Shown: one piece after another, positions 25,183 to 33,152 of the stretch
How the letters are laid out: every line of letters starts with the position of its first letter
Position numbering within the stretch: position 1 is the first letter of the stretch
From: CAZCAQ01 sp964540135
GTDB taxonomy: Bacteria; Patescibacteriota; WWE3; UBA101185; UBA10185
Length of the DNA stretch: 60,952 bases
Direction: 5' to 3'
Assembly: GCA_964540135.1 (NCBI GenBank)
Contig: CAZILK010000004.1
Span: forward strand, 1-60,952
Made by a program: the position numbers and the translations under genes
The notes under the pieces: generated by a model
Seen by the model: only the letters and a program-made list of their open reading frames with translations
Told to the model about the DNA's origin: nothing
The model's database searches: none

Positions 25183-25186
25183 AACT

Positions 25187-25729
25187 ATGTCAAGAATTGG
25201 AAAGCAAGAAATTTTAATACCAACAGGCGTTACCGTTGAACTACTCGGTTCCAAGGTTGTAGTCAAAGGGCCAAAAGGCGAGTTAGAGCAAGAAATTAGA
25301 CCTGAAATTAAAGTTGTAATTGAAGATGGCCGTGTGAAATCGCTTCATGAGATTCACACTAAAGACTCAAACGCATACTGGGGTTTAACAAAAGCATTAA
25401 TTGCAAATATGGTGCTTGGAGTTACACAAGGCTTTGAAAAAAAGCTTGAACTTGTCGGAGTTGGTTATAGAGTTAAAACATCAGACAACGGTGTCACTAT
25501 ATCTATTGGGTACTCACACCCGGTTGAAGTTGAAGCACCAAAGGGTATCAAGCTTGATTCAGAAGATGGAAGATTTATAACAATAGCCGGATTTGATAAA
25601 CATTTAGTTGGACAAGTTGCAGCTAAGATTCGTAAAATAAGAAGTCCTGAGCCATATAAAGGCAAAGGTATTAAATATGTAGAAGAAGTAATTAGAAGGA
25701 AAGCCGGTAAGGCAGGAGCTAAAAAATAA
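25187..25729 (+). CDS. rplF: 50S ribosomal protein L6
   Basis: L6 sits near the factor-binding site. The 180-residue product begins MSRIGKQEILIPTGVTV and ends with the signature PEPYKGKGIKYVEEVIRRKAGK. I chose ATG 25187, which gives the conserved start, over an in-frame ATG inside rpsH. The two L6 repeats are visible, each with a GPKGEL-like or EAPKGI-like turn. It overlaps rplR by one base. Confidence 0.97.
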   Translation: MSRIGKQEILIPTGVTVELLGSKVVVKGPKGELEQEIRPEIKVVIEDGRVKSLHEIHTKDSNAYWGLTKALIANMVLGVTQGFEKKLELVGVGYRVKTSDNGVTISIGYSHPVEVEAPKGIKLDSEDGRFITIAGFDKHLVGQVAAKIRKIRSPEPYKGKGIKYVEEVIRRKAGKAGAKK

Positions 25730-26082
25730 TGATAAGTAATGTAAAATCAGCAATAGCAAGACGAACCAAAAGAGTTCGTAAGAATATTACAGGTACAATT
25801 TTTAGACCAAGACTAACTGTTTTTAGGTCAAACAGATTTATGTACGCTCAACTAATTGATGATAAATCAGGGAAGACACTTGTGTCTGTTGGGGATATGA
25901 CAAAATCAGTGCATATGGGGAAATCAAAAGTTGTAGCTTCAAAAGAACTTGGAGTTGAGCTTGCTAAAAGAGCACTTGAAAAAAAGATTCAAAATGTAAT
26001 CTTTGACAGGGGTAGCTATAGATATCATGGTAGAGTAAAAAGTTTAGCAGATGGTGCCAGGGAAGGTGGACTTAAATTTTAA
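25729..26082 (+). CDS. rplR: 50S ribosomal protein L18
   Basis: L18 binds 5S rRNA. The 117-residue product has RPRLTVFRSNRFMYAQLIDD in the first half and the C-terminal FDRGSYRYHGRVKSLADGAREGGLKF. Length is typical. Its stop overlaps the rpsE ATG by one base. Confidence 0.96.
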   Translation: MISNVKSAIARRTKRVRKNITGTIFRPRLTVFRSNRFMYAQLIDDKSGKTLVSVGDMTKSVHMGKSKVVASKELGVELAKRALEKKIQNVIFDRGSYRYHGRVKSLADGAREGGLKF

Positions 26083-26558
26083 TGCAAGACTACGCTGGAG
26101 TTGTTAAAAGTGAATTTGAAGAAAGAGTCCTTGAAATAAAGCGAGTTTCGAAAAAGACTAAAGGTGGTAACAAGATTGGTTTTACAGCACTTGTTGTTGT
26201 TGGTAATCGAAACGGTAAAGTTGGTGGCGGACTTGGTAAAGCAACAGATGTTAAATCAGCTATCAGAAAAGGTATAGCAGTTGCAAAATCAAATCTTATT
26301 GACGTTAATATCAAAGGTCAGAGTATTCCGCACGAAGTTACCAATAAGTTTGGTAGCACTGAGATCTTTATGAAACCAGCACCAGTTGGATCAGGTATTA
26401 TTGCAGGGGGAGTTATAAGACACGTACTTGAACTTGCTGGAATTAAGGATATCTCAGCCAAAATGCTTGGAACTAGTAATAAAACTGCGAATGTTTCTTG
26501 CGCAATGCTTGCACTAAAACAATTAGTTAAGGTTAATGTTGCGGTAAAGGAAGCTTAA
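26082..26558 (+). CDS. rpsE: 30S ribosomal protein S5
   Basis: S5 helps decoding accuracy. The 158-residue product begins with an N-terminal strand FEERVLEIKRVSKKTKGG, then FTALVVVGNRNGKVGGGLGKA, and the C-terminal domain with PVGSGIIAGGVIRHVLELAGI. It is directly followed by rplO: the rpmD (L30) gene that normally lies here is absent. Confidence 0.97.
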   Translation: MQDYAGVVKSEFEERVLEIKRVSKKTKGGNKIGFTALVVVGNRNGKVGGGLGKATDVKSAIRKGIAVAKSNLIDVNIKGQSIPHEVTNKFGSTEIFMKPAPVGSGIIAGGVIRHVLELAGIKDISAKMLGTSNKTANVSCAMLALKQLVKVNVAVKEA

Positions 26559-26559
26559 T

Positions 26560-27003
26560 ATGGAACTAGATAATTTAAAAAAAATTAAAGGCAATAAGCT
26601 CAAAAGAAATAGAGTTGGTCGTGGCATTGGTAGTGGTCACGGCGGTCATACTTCAGGCAAAGGGCACAAAGGGCAAAAAGCAAGAACCGGTAATTCTATC
26701 CCAAGAGGTTTTGAAGGCGGACAGGTTCCACTGTTTAGAAAATTCCCAAAAATTGGTGGATTTAAAAGCAAGGGTGCAAGAAAAAAAACTTCTATCTCGC
26801 TTTTTAGATTAAATCTACTCGAAGAAGGTACAGAGGTTACACCAAAGTCTTTAATTAAAGCAGGACTTATTGGCCCAAAAGAAAAGCAAGTAAAGATAAT
26901 AAACACAGGCACTTTAACTAAAAAACTCACACTTAAAGGTTTTTTATACACTGAGGGTGTTAAAGAAACCATTTTGAAATCAGGCTCAGTTATAGTAGAT
27001 TAA
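26560..27003 (+). CDS. rplO: 50S ribosomal protein L15
   Basis: L15 is a late-assembly 50S protein. The 147-residue product has the glycine-rich VGRGIGSGHGGHTSGKGHKG stretch, PRGFEGGQVPLFRKFPKIGG, and a beta C-terminal domain. It starts one base after rpsE with no rpmD between. secY follows 4 bases after the stop, as in most bacteria. Confidence 0.97.
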   Translation: MELDNLKKIKGNKLKRNRVGRGIGSGHGGHTSGKGHKGQKARTGNSIPRGFEGGQVPLFRKFPKIGGFKSKGARKKTSISLFRLNLLEEGTEVTPKSLIKAGLIGPKEKQVKIINTGTLTKKLTLKGFLYTEGVKETILKSGSVIVD

Positions 27004-27007
27004 ACTA

Positions 27008-28267
27008 ATGTTTGTAAAATATTTAAAGATACCAGAAATTAGAAAAAAGATTCTTTTTTCTTTGTTTGTCATCTTAGTTTTTAGGTTCTTAGCTCATATC
27101 CCAGTTCCTGGTGTTGAAACAGAAGCTATTAAAGCTTTTTTTTCGCAAAGTGCAATCTTTGGCATATTTGATATTTTTTCAGGTGGTGGTTTTCAAAACT
27201 TCTCTGTTGTTGCCATGGGTCTATCCCCTTATATAAATGCGTCGATTATAATTCAACTTTTCACAACTCTTATCCCAAGCCTTGAAGAATTGTCAAAAGA
27301 AGGTGAAAACGGTAGAGAGATTTTAAATAATTACACCAGGCTTTTAACGCTTCCTCTTGCGCTTTTTAACTCATACGGGCTTTATGTAATTTTACAAAGC
27401 CAAAAGATAATTGCACCGTTAAGCACATTAAATCTGATGGTTCTAATCCTTACACTTACAGCAGGTACTATGGCTTTAATGTGGATTGGCGAGCTTGTAA
27501 CAGAGTACGGTGTTGGGCAAGGTATCTCGCTTCTTATCTTTGCAGGTATTGTTAGCGCCCTTCCGCAAGGTGTTGTTCAATTTCTTTCAACCGTTCGAAC
27601 ACTTGAGATCTTTACAGTTGCCGGAATTATTTTTGTTGGTGTTGGGGTTTTATATCTTGTTACCATGGTAAACGAAGGGACACGTAATATCCCGATTGAA
27701 TACGGCAGACGTTCTGGAACCGGTATTCCATCAGAAAGTTACCTGCCTATTAAGATCAATCAAACAGGGATGATACCAATTATTTTTGCAGTAGCAGTTG
27801 CTTCTATCCCGTCGTTTTTAGGTCCATTATTAAATACTTCAAGTATTTCTGTGCTTAATCAACTAGGGTCATTTTTATCGGTAAACTTTGTAAACTCTTC
27901 TTGGGTTTACATCATTGTGTATTTCTTCCTTGTATTTGGTTTCACCTATTTCTACACATTCTTTCAATTTGATCCTGTCAAAATTGCAGATGATGTGAAA
28001 AAAAGAGGTGGGTTTGTTTCTGGAGTTAGACCTGGTAAAAATACCGAGTCATATCTTAGGAATATCTTAGTTAAATTAACATTTTTTGGCGCTCTATTCC
28101 TTGGATTAATTGCGGTAATGCCGGATGTTGTTCAAAAACAATTTGGTATTAGTAGTAGCTACATTCTAGGAGGAGCATCGCTTCTAATCGTTGTGTCAGT
28201 TGTACTTGAAACATTAAGGCAAATCAAAGCCCTTGCTGTTTCCCGTAACTACGACAAATATCTTTAA
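27008..28267 (+). CDS. secY: Preprotein translocase channel SecY
   Basis: SecY forms the protein-conducting channel with SecE and SecG. About ten hydrophobic membrane segments are visible in 419 residues. Family sequences include AHIPVPGVETEAIKAFF at the first periplasmic loop, SGGGFQNFSVVAMGLSPYINASI in the plug/TM2 region, and the cytoplasmic loop GVRPGKNTESYL. Length is normal. It is the last gene before the small YbaB-like gene and adk. secE and secG are not in the window. Confidence 0.97.
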   Translation: MFVKYLKIPEIRKKILFSLFVILVFRFLAHIPVPGVETEAIKAFFSQSAIFGIFDIFSGGGFQNFSVVAMGLSPYINASIIIQLFTTLIPSLEELSKEGENGREILNNYTRLLTLPLALFNSYGLYVILQSQKIIAPLSTLNLMVLILTLTAGTMALMWIGELVTEYGVGQGISLLIFAGIVSALPQGVVQFLSTVRTLEIFTVAGIIFVGVGVLYLVTMVNEGTRNIPIEYGRRSGTGIPSESYLPIKINQTGMIPIIFAVAVASIPSFLGPLLNTSSISVLNQLGSFLSVNFVNSSWVYIIVYFFLVFGFTYFYTFFQFDPVKIADDVKKRGGFVSGVRPGKNTESYLRNILVKLTFFGALFLGLIAVMPDVVQKQFGISSSYILGGASLLIVVSVVLETLRQIKALAVSRNYDKYL

Positions 28268-28268
28268 T

Positions 28269-28544
28269 ATGCTTGATAAAATAAAAGCCGCAAATCAATT
28301 ACGTAAAATGCAAAGCGATTTACTTAAGTTAACTCGCGAGATCTTTCATACTGAAGAAAAGAATAAATACAAGGTAGTTGTTCGGGGAGATAAGATGCTT
28401 GAGCGAATCGAAATTGATGGAGAAGAAGATAGGCTATTAAAAGAACTCATAAATGATGCATTAAAAGAGGTTGAGAAAAAAGTTGAGAAAAAAGCCAGAG
28501 GGCAGGCAGGAGATTTAATGAATATGATGGGAATGGCCAAATGA
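28269..28544 (+). CDS. YbaB/EbfC-family nucleoid-associated protein
   Basis: A 91-residue protein resembling YbaB/EbfC: an N-terminal helix MLDKIKAANQLRKMQSDL, a short beta hairpin VVVRGDKMLERIEIDG, and a lysine-rich C-terminal helix with a KKVEKKARGQAGDLM tail. Family members bind DNA and may organise the nucleoid. I used ATG 28269, one base after the secY stop, in line with neighbours. Its position inside the secY-adk interval is unusual; in most bacteria ybaB lies beside dnaX/recR. It overlaps adk by 4 bases. Confidence 0.7.
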   Translation: MLDKIKAANQLRKMQSDLLKLTREIFHTEEKNKYKVVVRGDKMLERIEIDGEEDRLLKELINDALKEVEKKVEKKARGQAGDLMNMMGMAK

Positions 28545-29170
28545 AGATCATTTTATATGGAGCACAAGGAAGCGGTAAGGGTACAACCGGTAAAATTCTA
28601 TCTCAGAAACTTGGCATTCCTTTAATTAGCACGGGCGATTTATTAAGAAGTTTAAAGCCTGGGGACGATCACTACGAAGTTTTTCAAAAAATGATGAAAG
28701 AAGGAGGATTTGAAAACCAAGATCTTATTGCACAAATGCTTAAAAAAAGACTAAGTGAGCCTGATTGTTCACAGGGCTTTATTCTTGATGGGTGGGGACG
28801 AAAACTTGTAGATATAGAGCTTTATAACCCAGAAGTTGATTTTGCCATTAACCTTGTTGTTTCAAGAGAGATGTCTGTAAAGCGAATTATTGGCAGAAGA
28901 ATTTGTCCTAAAGACAACTTTATGTGTAACATTTTTTTTAGAAAGCCAAAAATTGATGGTAAATGTGATATTTGTGGGGGAGATCTTGTAAAAAGAGAGG
29001 ATGATACTGAGGATGCGGTAAATGCCCGTCTTAATACATTTTATTCAGAAACTATCCTTGTTATTAATAAGTACAAAGAAGAAGGGAAATTGATTGAAGT
29101 TCCGGCTGAAGGTATTGCTGAGGATACAGCACAAGCTATTCTATCGTTATTACCACATGATCTTTCTTAA
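28541..29170 (+). CDS. adk: Adenylate kinase
   Basis: Converts ATP and AMP to two ADP. Walker A is GAQGSGKGTTG, the AMP-binding region holds STGDLLRSL, and FILDGWGRKL corresponds to the usual GFPR segment, with WGRK instead of FPRT. The LID carries cysteines in RRICPKDNFMC and CDICGGDL, so a zinc site is possible, though the first pair is spaced 6 apart instead of 2. It has 209 residues. It overlaps the YbaB-like gene by 4 bases and map by 14. Confidence 0.93.
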   Translation: MKIILYGAQGSGKGTTGKILSQKLGIPLISTGDLLRSLKPGDDHYEVFQKMMKEGGFENQDLIAQMLKKRLSEPDCSQGFILDGWGRKLVDIELYNPEVDFAINLVVSREMSVKRIIGRRICPKDNFMCNIFFRKPKIDGKCDICGGDLVKREDDTEDAVNARLNTFYSETILVINKYKEEGKLIEVPAEGIAEDTAQAILSLLPHDLS

Positions 29171-29912
29171 AACCCCAGACGAAATCAATATTATGAAGGA
29201 GGGTGGGAAAATAACCTCCGCCGCACTTAAGGCTGCTCTTTTGGCTGTAAAGCCTGGTATTAAGACCATTGAGCTGGATAGGGTGGCTTTTGAGACAATT
29301 AAAAGCCTTGGAGCCGAGCCTTCATTTAAAAAAGTAGATAACTATAAATTTACAACATGCATTAATGTCAATGAGGGGCTCGTACACGGCATTCCAGGTA
29401 GTTATGAGGTAAAAGTAGGGGATTTGCTAAAAGTGGACGTTGGAGCGTATTTTAAGGGCTTTCACACCGATTTATCTTATACAGTTGAGGTTGGATCAAC
29501 CAAAGAAGCCCCTTTTCTTGATGCCGGTAAAGAAGCTATAAATAAAGCAGTGCAAGCCTGCGTTATCGGGAACCGGATTGGAGCTATCTCAAACGCTATC
29601 CAGACTGTTATTGAAGGGCACGGCTACTCAGTTTCAAGAGAGCTTGTTGGGCATGGGGTTGGGCGTGATTTACACGAGAGTCCATATGTTCCAGGGTACG
29701 GAAAGCCTCACGAAGGGCCTGAAATCAAGGAAGGCATGGTGTTTGCCATTGAAGCAATCTATCAAAAAGGTAGGCCGGACATCAAGGTTTTAGCTGATGG
29801 GTGGACAATTGTGACAAAAGATGGGAGTATGGCTTCACTATTTGAGAAGACCGTGACAGCAACTAGAGACGGTCCTTTGATTTTGGCTGATTACCCAAAA
29901 TATACTAGTTGA
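29157..29912 (+). CDS. map: Methionine aminopeptidase, type I
   Basis: Removes the initiator methionine. I chose ATG 29157, which gives the family start MIFLKTPDEINIMKEGG; this overlaps adk by 14 bases. Metal ligands are the two aspartates in VDVGAYFKGFHTD, the histidine of GHGVGRDLHE, the glutamate of FAIEAIY and that of SLFEKTVT. The last region normally reads FEHT, so the histidine is replaced by lysine. The product has 251 residues and no N-terminal extension. It ends with TGA and is followed by the infA promoter. Confidence 0.95.
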   Translation: MIFLKTPDEINIMKEGGKITSAALKAALLAVKPGIKTIELDRVAFETIKSLGAEPSFKKVDNYKFTTCINVNEGLVHGIPGSYEVKVGDLLKVDVGAYFKGFHTDLSYTVEVGSTKEAPFLDAGKEAINKAVQACVIGNRIGAISNAIQTVIEGHGYSVSRELVGHGVGRDLHESPYVPGYGKPHEGPEIKEGMVFAIEAIYQKGRPDIKVLADGWTIVTKDGSMASLFEKTVTATRDGPLILADYPKYTS

Positions 29913-29952
29913 CGCAAGCACACTTTGTATTTAAAATACGAAAGCTTTGTCA

Positions 29953-29981
29953 TTGCGCTATTTGTGTGGTTTTGCTAGAAT
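29953..29981 (+). promoter_or_regulatory. Promoter of infA and the alpha cluster
   Basis: TTGCGC (29953-29958), 17 bases, TAGAAT (29976-29981) with an adjoining TGC that makes the -10 extended. The infA ATG follows 15 bases after the -10 box, so the leader is under 10 bases. This promoter lets infA, rpmJ, rpsM, rpsK and rpsD be expressed apart from the spc cluster. Confidence 0.72.
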
Positions 29982-29996
29982 CAGCTTCGTAATTTG

Positions 29997-30224
29997 ATGG
30001 ATACTATAGATACAAAAGAAGTAATAATAAAAGAAGGAAAAGTGAAAGAAGCGCTAATGGGTGGTATGTTTAAGATTGAGCTTGAGGGAGAGGATGACGT
30101 CTTAGCTTCGCTTTCGGGGAAGATACGAAAAAATAAGATTCGTGTTTTTGCTGGAGATAAAGTTAAGCTTGAATTCTCGCCACATGACTTAAATCTAGGT
30201 AGAATCACCTACAGGTATAGATAA
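29997..30224 (+). CDS. infA: Translation initiation factor IF-1
   Basis: IF-1 blocks the A site during initiation. The 75-residue OB-fold protein has EGKVKEALMGGMFKIEL, VLASLSGKIRKNKIRV and the end LGRITYRYR. I chose ATG 29997 over a TTG three bases upstream. It has a near-leaderless promoter and is followed by rpmJ after 4 bases. Confidence 0.95.
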   Translation: MDTIDTKEVIIKEGKVKEALMGGMFKIELEGEDDVLASLSGKIRKNKIRVFAGDKVKLEFSPHDLNLGRITYRYR

Positions 30225-30228
30225 AAAA

Positions 30229-30342
30229 ATGAAAGTACGATCATCAGTTAAGACAATTTGCAGAGACTGCAAAATTATAAGAAGAGAAGGCGTTGTTAGG
30301 GTAATTTGTAAAAACCCAAAACATAAACAAAGGCAAGGTTAA
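30229..30342 (+). CDS. rpmJ: 50S ribosomal protein L36 (37 aa)
   Basis: A 37-residue frame between infA and rpsM, the normal place of rpmJ. It begins MKVRSSVKTICRDC and ends CKNPKHKQRQG. Zinc ligands C11, C14, C27 and H32 are all present, so this is the zinc-binding C-plus form. It starts 4 bases after infA and ends 2 bases before rpsM. Its length would escape common cut-offs. Confidence 0.95.
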   Translation: MKVRSSVKTICRDCKIIRREGVVRVICKNPKHKQRQG

Positions 30343-30344
30343 TT

Positions 30345-30731
30345 ATGGCAAGAATCGCAGGTATTGATATTCCAATAAACAAAAGAGTAGTTATAGCCTT
30401 AACTTACATCTTTGGAATAGGACCTGTAGTCGCAAAAAAGATTTTGGCAACATGCGGCGTTGATGAAAGCACCCGAGTTAAGAACTTAACAGAAGCGGAG
30501 GTTGCAGCAATCAACAAGCAGATTAGAGATTTTGAAATACCGGTTGAGGGAGAGCTTAAGCGAGTTGTTAACCAGAATATAAAAAGATATATGGAAATTA
30601 AGTCTTATAGAGGTTCAAGGCACCAATTAGGACTTCCCGTTCGTGGCCAAAGAACAAAATCTAATGCTAGAACAAGAAAAGGTAAAAAGAAGACTGTTGG
30701 CGGCATTAAGAAGAAAGCTGCTAAGAAATAA
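30345..30731 (+). CDS. rpsM: 30S ribosomal protein S13
   Basis: S13 touches the P-site tRNA and bridge B1. The 128-residue product begins MARIAGIDIPINKRVVIALTY, has the H2TH region FGIGPVVAKKIL, and ends in SYRGSRHQLGLPVRGQRTKSNARTRKG plus a lysine tail. It lies in conserved order before rpsK. Confidence 0.97.
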   Translation: MARIAGIDIPINKRVVIALTYIFGIGPVVAKKILATCGVDESTRVKNLTEAEVAAINKQIRDFEIPVEGELKRVVNQNIKRYMEIKSYRGSRHQLGLPVRGQRTKSNARTRKGKKKTVGGIKKKAAKK

Positions 30732-30734
30732 CAT

Positions 30735-31121
30735 ATGACAAAAACAAGTAAGACTAAAAAAATAAAACAAGCTATACCTGCAAGCGGTAAGGCATACATT
30801 ACTGCCGGTTTTAATAATACGATTATAAGCATTACCGATGGAACTGGTAATGTTCTTTTTTCAGGAAGTGCCGGAAGAGCCGGTTTTAAAGGATCACGAA
30901 AATCAACCCCATATGCAGCTACAAAAGCTGCTGAAACTGTAGGCCAAAAAGCAGTAGAAAAAGGCTTACAAGAAGTTTCAGTATTTGTAAGTGGACCTGG
31001 TCTTGGAAGAATTTCTTCCATTAAGGCTTTAAAGTCTTCAGGTCTTAGAGTTGTAGCAATCACCGATATTACAAAGATTCCACACAATGGTTGTAGACCA
31101 AAAAACAGGAGGAGAGTTTAA
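30735..31121 (+). CDS. rpsK: 30S ribosomal protein S11
   Basis: S11 lies on the platform near the Shine-Dalgarno helix. The 128-residue product has AYITAGFNNTIISITD, GSAGRAGFKGSRKSTPYAA and the ending HNGCRPKNRRRV, all family hallmarks. It begins 3 bases after rpsM. Confidence 0.97.
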   Translation: MTKTSKTKKIKQAIPASGKAYITAGFNNTIISITDGTGNVLFSGSAGRAGFKGSRKSTPYAATKAAETVGQKAVEKGLQEVSVFVSGPGLGRISSIKALKSSGLRVVAITDITKIPHNGCRPKNRRRV

Positions 31122-31122
31122 C

Positions 31123-31722
31123 ATGGCAAGTCATGGTCCAAAATGCAGACTTTGTAGACGAGAAGGAACTAAGCTTTATCTTAAAGGTACAAGATGCGAG
31201 ACCGAAAAGTGCGCTGTTGTTAAAAGGCCTCAAGCTCCAGGTCAACACGGAACTAAATTCGGTAAAGTATCGTCTTACGGGACACAACTTAGAGAAAAGC
31301 AAAAAGCAAAGAGAACCTATGGAGTTTTAGAAACGCAATTTAAAAATTATATAGATACAGCTTTCAAAAAACGCGGTATAACTGGCGAAATCCTACTCCA
31401 GGCTTTAGAATCAAGATTTGATAACATGGTTTACAGAAGCGGTTTTGCAACATCAAGAGCTCAAGCAAGGCAGTATATTAGAAGTGGCTTTTTTACCATA
31501 AACGGTAAAAACAATAATATACCGTCAACAAAGATTAAACTTGGTGATGAGATTAGGCCGGTTGATATTTCAAGAATTCAACTACGCCAAGGATTTACAC
31601 TTCCTGAGTGGCTTTCTGCAAATGTAGCTCAGAAATTTGTAAAATTTGAGCGTATGCCTGTTCTTGAAGACCTCGAAGGCAGTATAAACGTACAGCTAAT
31701 TGTCGAATACTATTCAAGGTAG
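31123..31722 (+). CDS. rpsD: 30S ribosomal protein S4, zinc type
   Basis: S4 is a primary assembly protein and, in E. coli, represses the alpha operon. The 199-residue product begins MASHGPKCRLCRREG; C8, C11, C25 and C30 form a CX2C-X13-CX4C zinc site. The S4 RNA-binding domain lies near residues 90-150 (LESRFDNMVYRSGFATSRAQ and following). I chose ATG 31123, one base after rpsK, over an earlier frame start inside rpsK. A hairpin between rpsD and rpoA could be its target. Confidence 0.97.
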   Translation: MASHGPKCRLCRREGTKLYLKGTRCETEKCAVVKRPQAPGQHGTKFGKVSSYGTQLREKQKAKRTYGVLETQFKNYIDTAFKKRGITGEILLQALESRFDNMVYRSGFATSRAQARQYIRSGFFTINGKNNNIPSTKIKLGDEIRPVDISRIQLRQGFTLPEWLSANVAQKFVKFERMPVLEDLEGSINVQLIVEYYSR

Positions 31723-31743
31723 TATCTGTTTTTAATACTTGGG

Positions 31744-31771
31744 CGGTTGTCATTTAATTGATAACTAACCG
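31744..31771 (+). promoter_or_regulatory. Hairpin in front of rpoA
   Basis: TTGTCA (31747-31752) pairs with TGATAA (31759-31764) around a 6-base loop, and CGG (31744-31746) can pair with CCG (31769-31771) with a small bulge. It sits just before the rpoA Shine-Dalgarno. No T-run follows, so it is not a terminator. Adjacent rpsD makes a translational S4 site an attractive inference. Confidence 0.35.
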
Positions 31772-31785
31772 AAAAAAGGAAAAAA

Positions 31786-32733
31786 GTGCATTTAGAAAAA
31801 TTAGACATAACAATAAATAAACTATCCGAGAGTGATAACGTAGGCGTATTTTCATTTAAGCCACTTCCTAAGGGATTTGGTTATACGCTTGGTAACTGTT
31901 TGCGAAGAGTACTTTTAACATCTCTTCAGGGTGGTGCTATTACCCAGCTAAAATTAAATGGTATAGCTCATGAGTTTTCAACAATCCCTGGTGTTAAAGA
32001 AGATGTAATTGAATTGACATTAAATCTGAAGCAGATTAAAGCTCGGATGAATACTGATAATCCAGTTGTTTTAAGACTACATAAAAAAGGTGCCGGAGTT
32101 GTTACAGCTGCTGATATTGAGAAATCCAGTGACTTGGAGATCGTTAACCCAGAGGCTCATATCGCAACCTTAGCGGACGCCAAAACTGAATTTGATCTTG
32201 AGGTTGTTTTTGAAAAAGGTGTTGGTTTTATGCCAGTTGAAGAAAGAGAGACTTCTAAAGTTGGTGTAATCTTACTTGATACCCTCTTTACACCAGTAAT
32301 ATCAGCAAGTTATGAGGTTGAACAAACCCGTCTTGGAAGATCAGTTGACTACGATAGCTTAGTTTTAACAGTTGTTACCGATGGCAGTATTGGGCCAGAA
32401 GAAGCAGTTGTTAAATCTTCAAGAATATTACGTGACTTTTTCACAAGATTCTCACAAGGTGCTGATGAAGAAATAGTTGTTGAGGAAAGCTCTCTTGATG
32501 CTGAAGAGAATGCATCAAACGCTGCAAGTGCAGATGTTGAAGATGTATCTGTTGAAGAACTCCCGCTTCCAACAAGAACAATCAATGCTCTAAGAAAACA
32601 CGGAATAAAAACACTACAAGAACTTGTTAACAAATCAGCCGAAGAGCTTGCAGATATAAAAAATCTTGGAGAGAAATCAGTTGAAGAGATTGAGAAATTA
32701 TTAAAAAAGGAAGGCCTAACAGCTAAAAAATAA
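31786..32733 (+). CDS. rpoA: RNA polymerase alpha subunit
   Basis: Alpha dimerises to start polymerase assembly. The 315-residue product has the N-terminal domain with GYTLGNCLRRVLLTSLQGGAI and an acidic linker near residues 225-255. The C-terminal domain (LPTRTINALRKHGIKTLQEL and on) binds DNA and activators with helix-hairpin-helix geometry. It starts with GTG preceded by AAAAAAGGA 5 bases upstream. rplQ follows after 2 bases. Confidence 0.97.
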   Translation: MHLEKLDITINKLSESDNVGVFSFKPLPKGFGYTLGNCLRRVLLTSLQGGAITQLKLNGIAHEFSTIPGVKEDVIELTLNLKQIKARMNTDNPVVLRLHKKGAGVVTAADIEKSSDLEIVNPEAHIATLADAKTEFDLEVVFEKGVGFMPVEERETSKVGVILLDTLFTPVISASYEVEQTRLGRSVDYDSLVLTVVTDGSIGPEEAVVKSSRILRDFFTRFSQGADEEIVVEESSLDAEENASNAASADVEDVSVEELPLPTRTINALRKHGIKTLQELVNKSAEELADIKNLGEKSVEEIEKLLKKEGLTAKK

Positions 32734-32735
32734 CC

Positions 32736-33152
32736 ATGAGGCATAGAGTTCAGAATAAAAAGCTTAATACTGATAAAGATCACAGAAAGTCTTTGTTAAG
32801 AAATCTTGCTACATCTTTTATCGAGCACGATAAAATTGTAACAACATTAACAAAAGCTAAATTTGTGAAGCCTTATATTGAAAAAGCAGTTACAAAAGCT
32901 AAAAATGGAACTCATTTTACAAATGTCCAACGTGTAACAGCCCTTTTATCAACCGATAAAGCAGGCAGAAAACTTTTTTCTGAAATTGCTCCAAAGTATA
33001 TGGAAAGAAAAGGCGGTTACACAAGAATCACAAAGATAGGTACACGAGTTGGCGACAACTCAACTATGGCACGACTTGAGTGGGTAGATGAAAAGCCAAA
33101 AAAAGCAGTTAAAGGCAAGTCAGCTAAAAAGGAAGTAAAAAAAGATGAATAA
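32736..33152 (+). CDS. rplQ: 50S ribosomal protein L17
   Basis: L17 lies at the tunnel-exit surface. The 138-residue product has MRHRVQNKKLNTDKDHRKSL, the central IEHDKIVTTLTKAKFVKPYIEK, and GDNSTMARLEW, then a lysine-rich tail of about 25 residues. It overlaps rplM by 8 bases. Confidence 0.96.
   Translation: MRHRVQNKKLNTDKDHRKSLLRNLATSFIEHDKIVTTLTKAKFVKPYIEKAVTKAKNGTHFTNVQRVTALLSTDKAGRKLFSEIAPKYMERKGGYTRITKIGTRVGDNSTMARLEWVDEKPKKAVKGKSAKKEVKKDE

Noticed and set aside
29925..29947. Weak hairpin after map
   Set aside because: The 5-bp stem GTATT/AATAC with a bulged extension has no T-run; it is not a convincing terminator.
30605..31087. 160-residue open frame on the minus strand over rpsM and rpsK
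   Set aside because: It is antisense to two well-conserved ribosomal genes and its sequence has no family features.
32349..32783. 144-residue open frame on the minus strand over rpoA
   Set aside because: It is serine-rich low-complexity antisense of the acidic rpoA linker; there is no promoter or ribosome-binding site.
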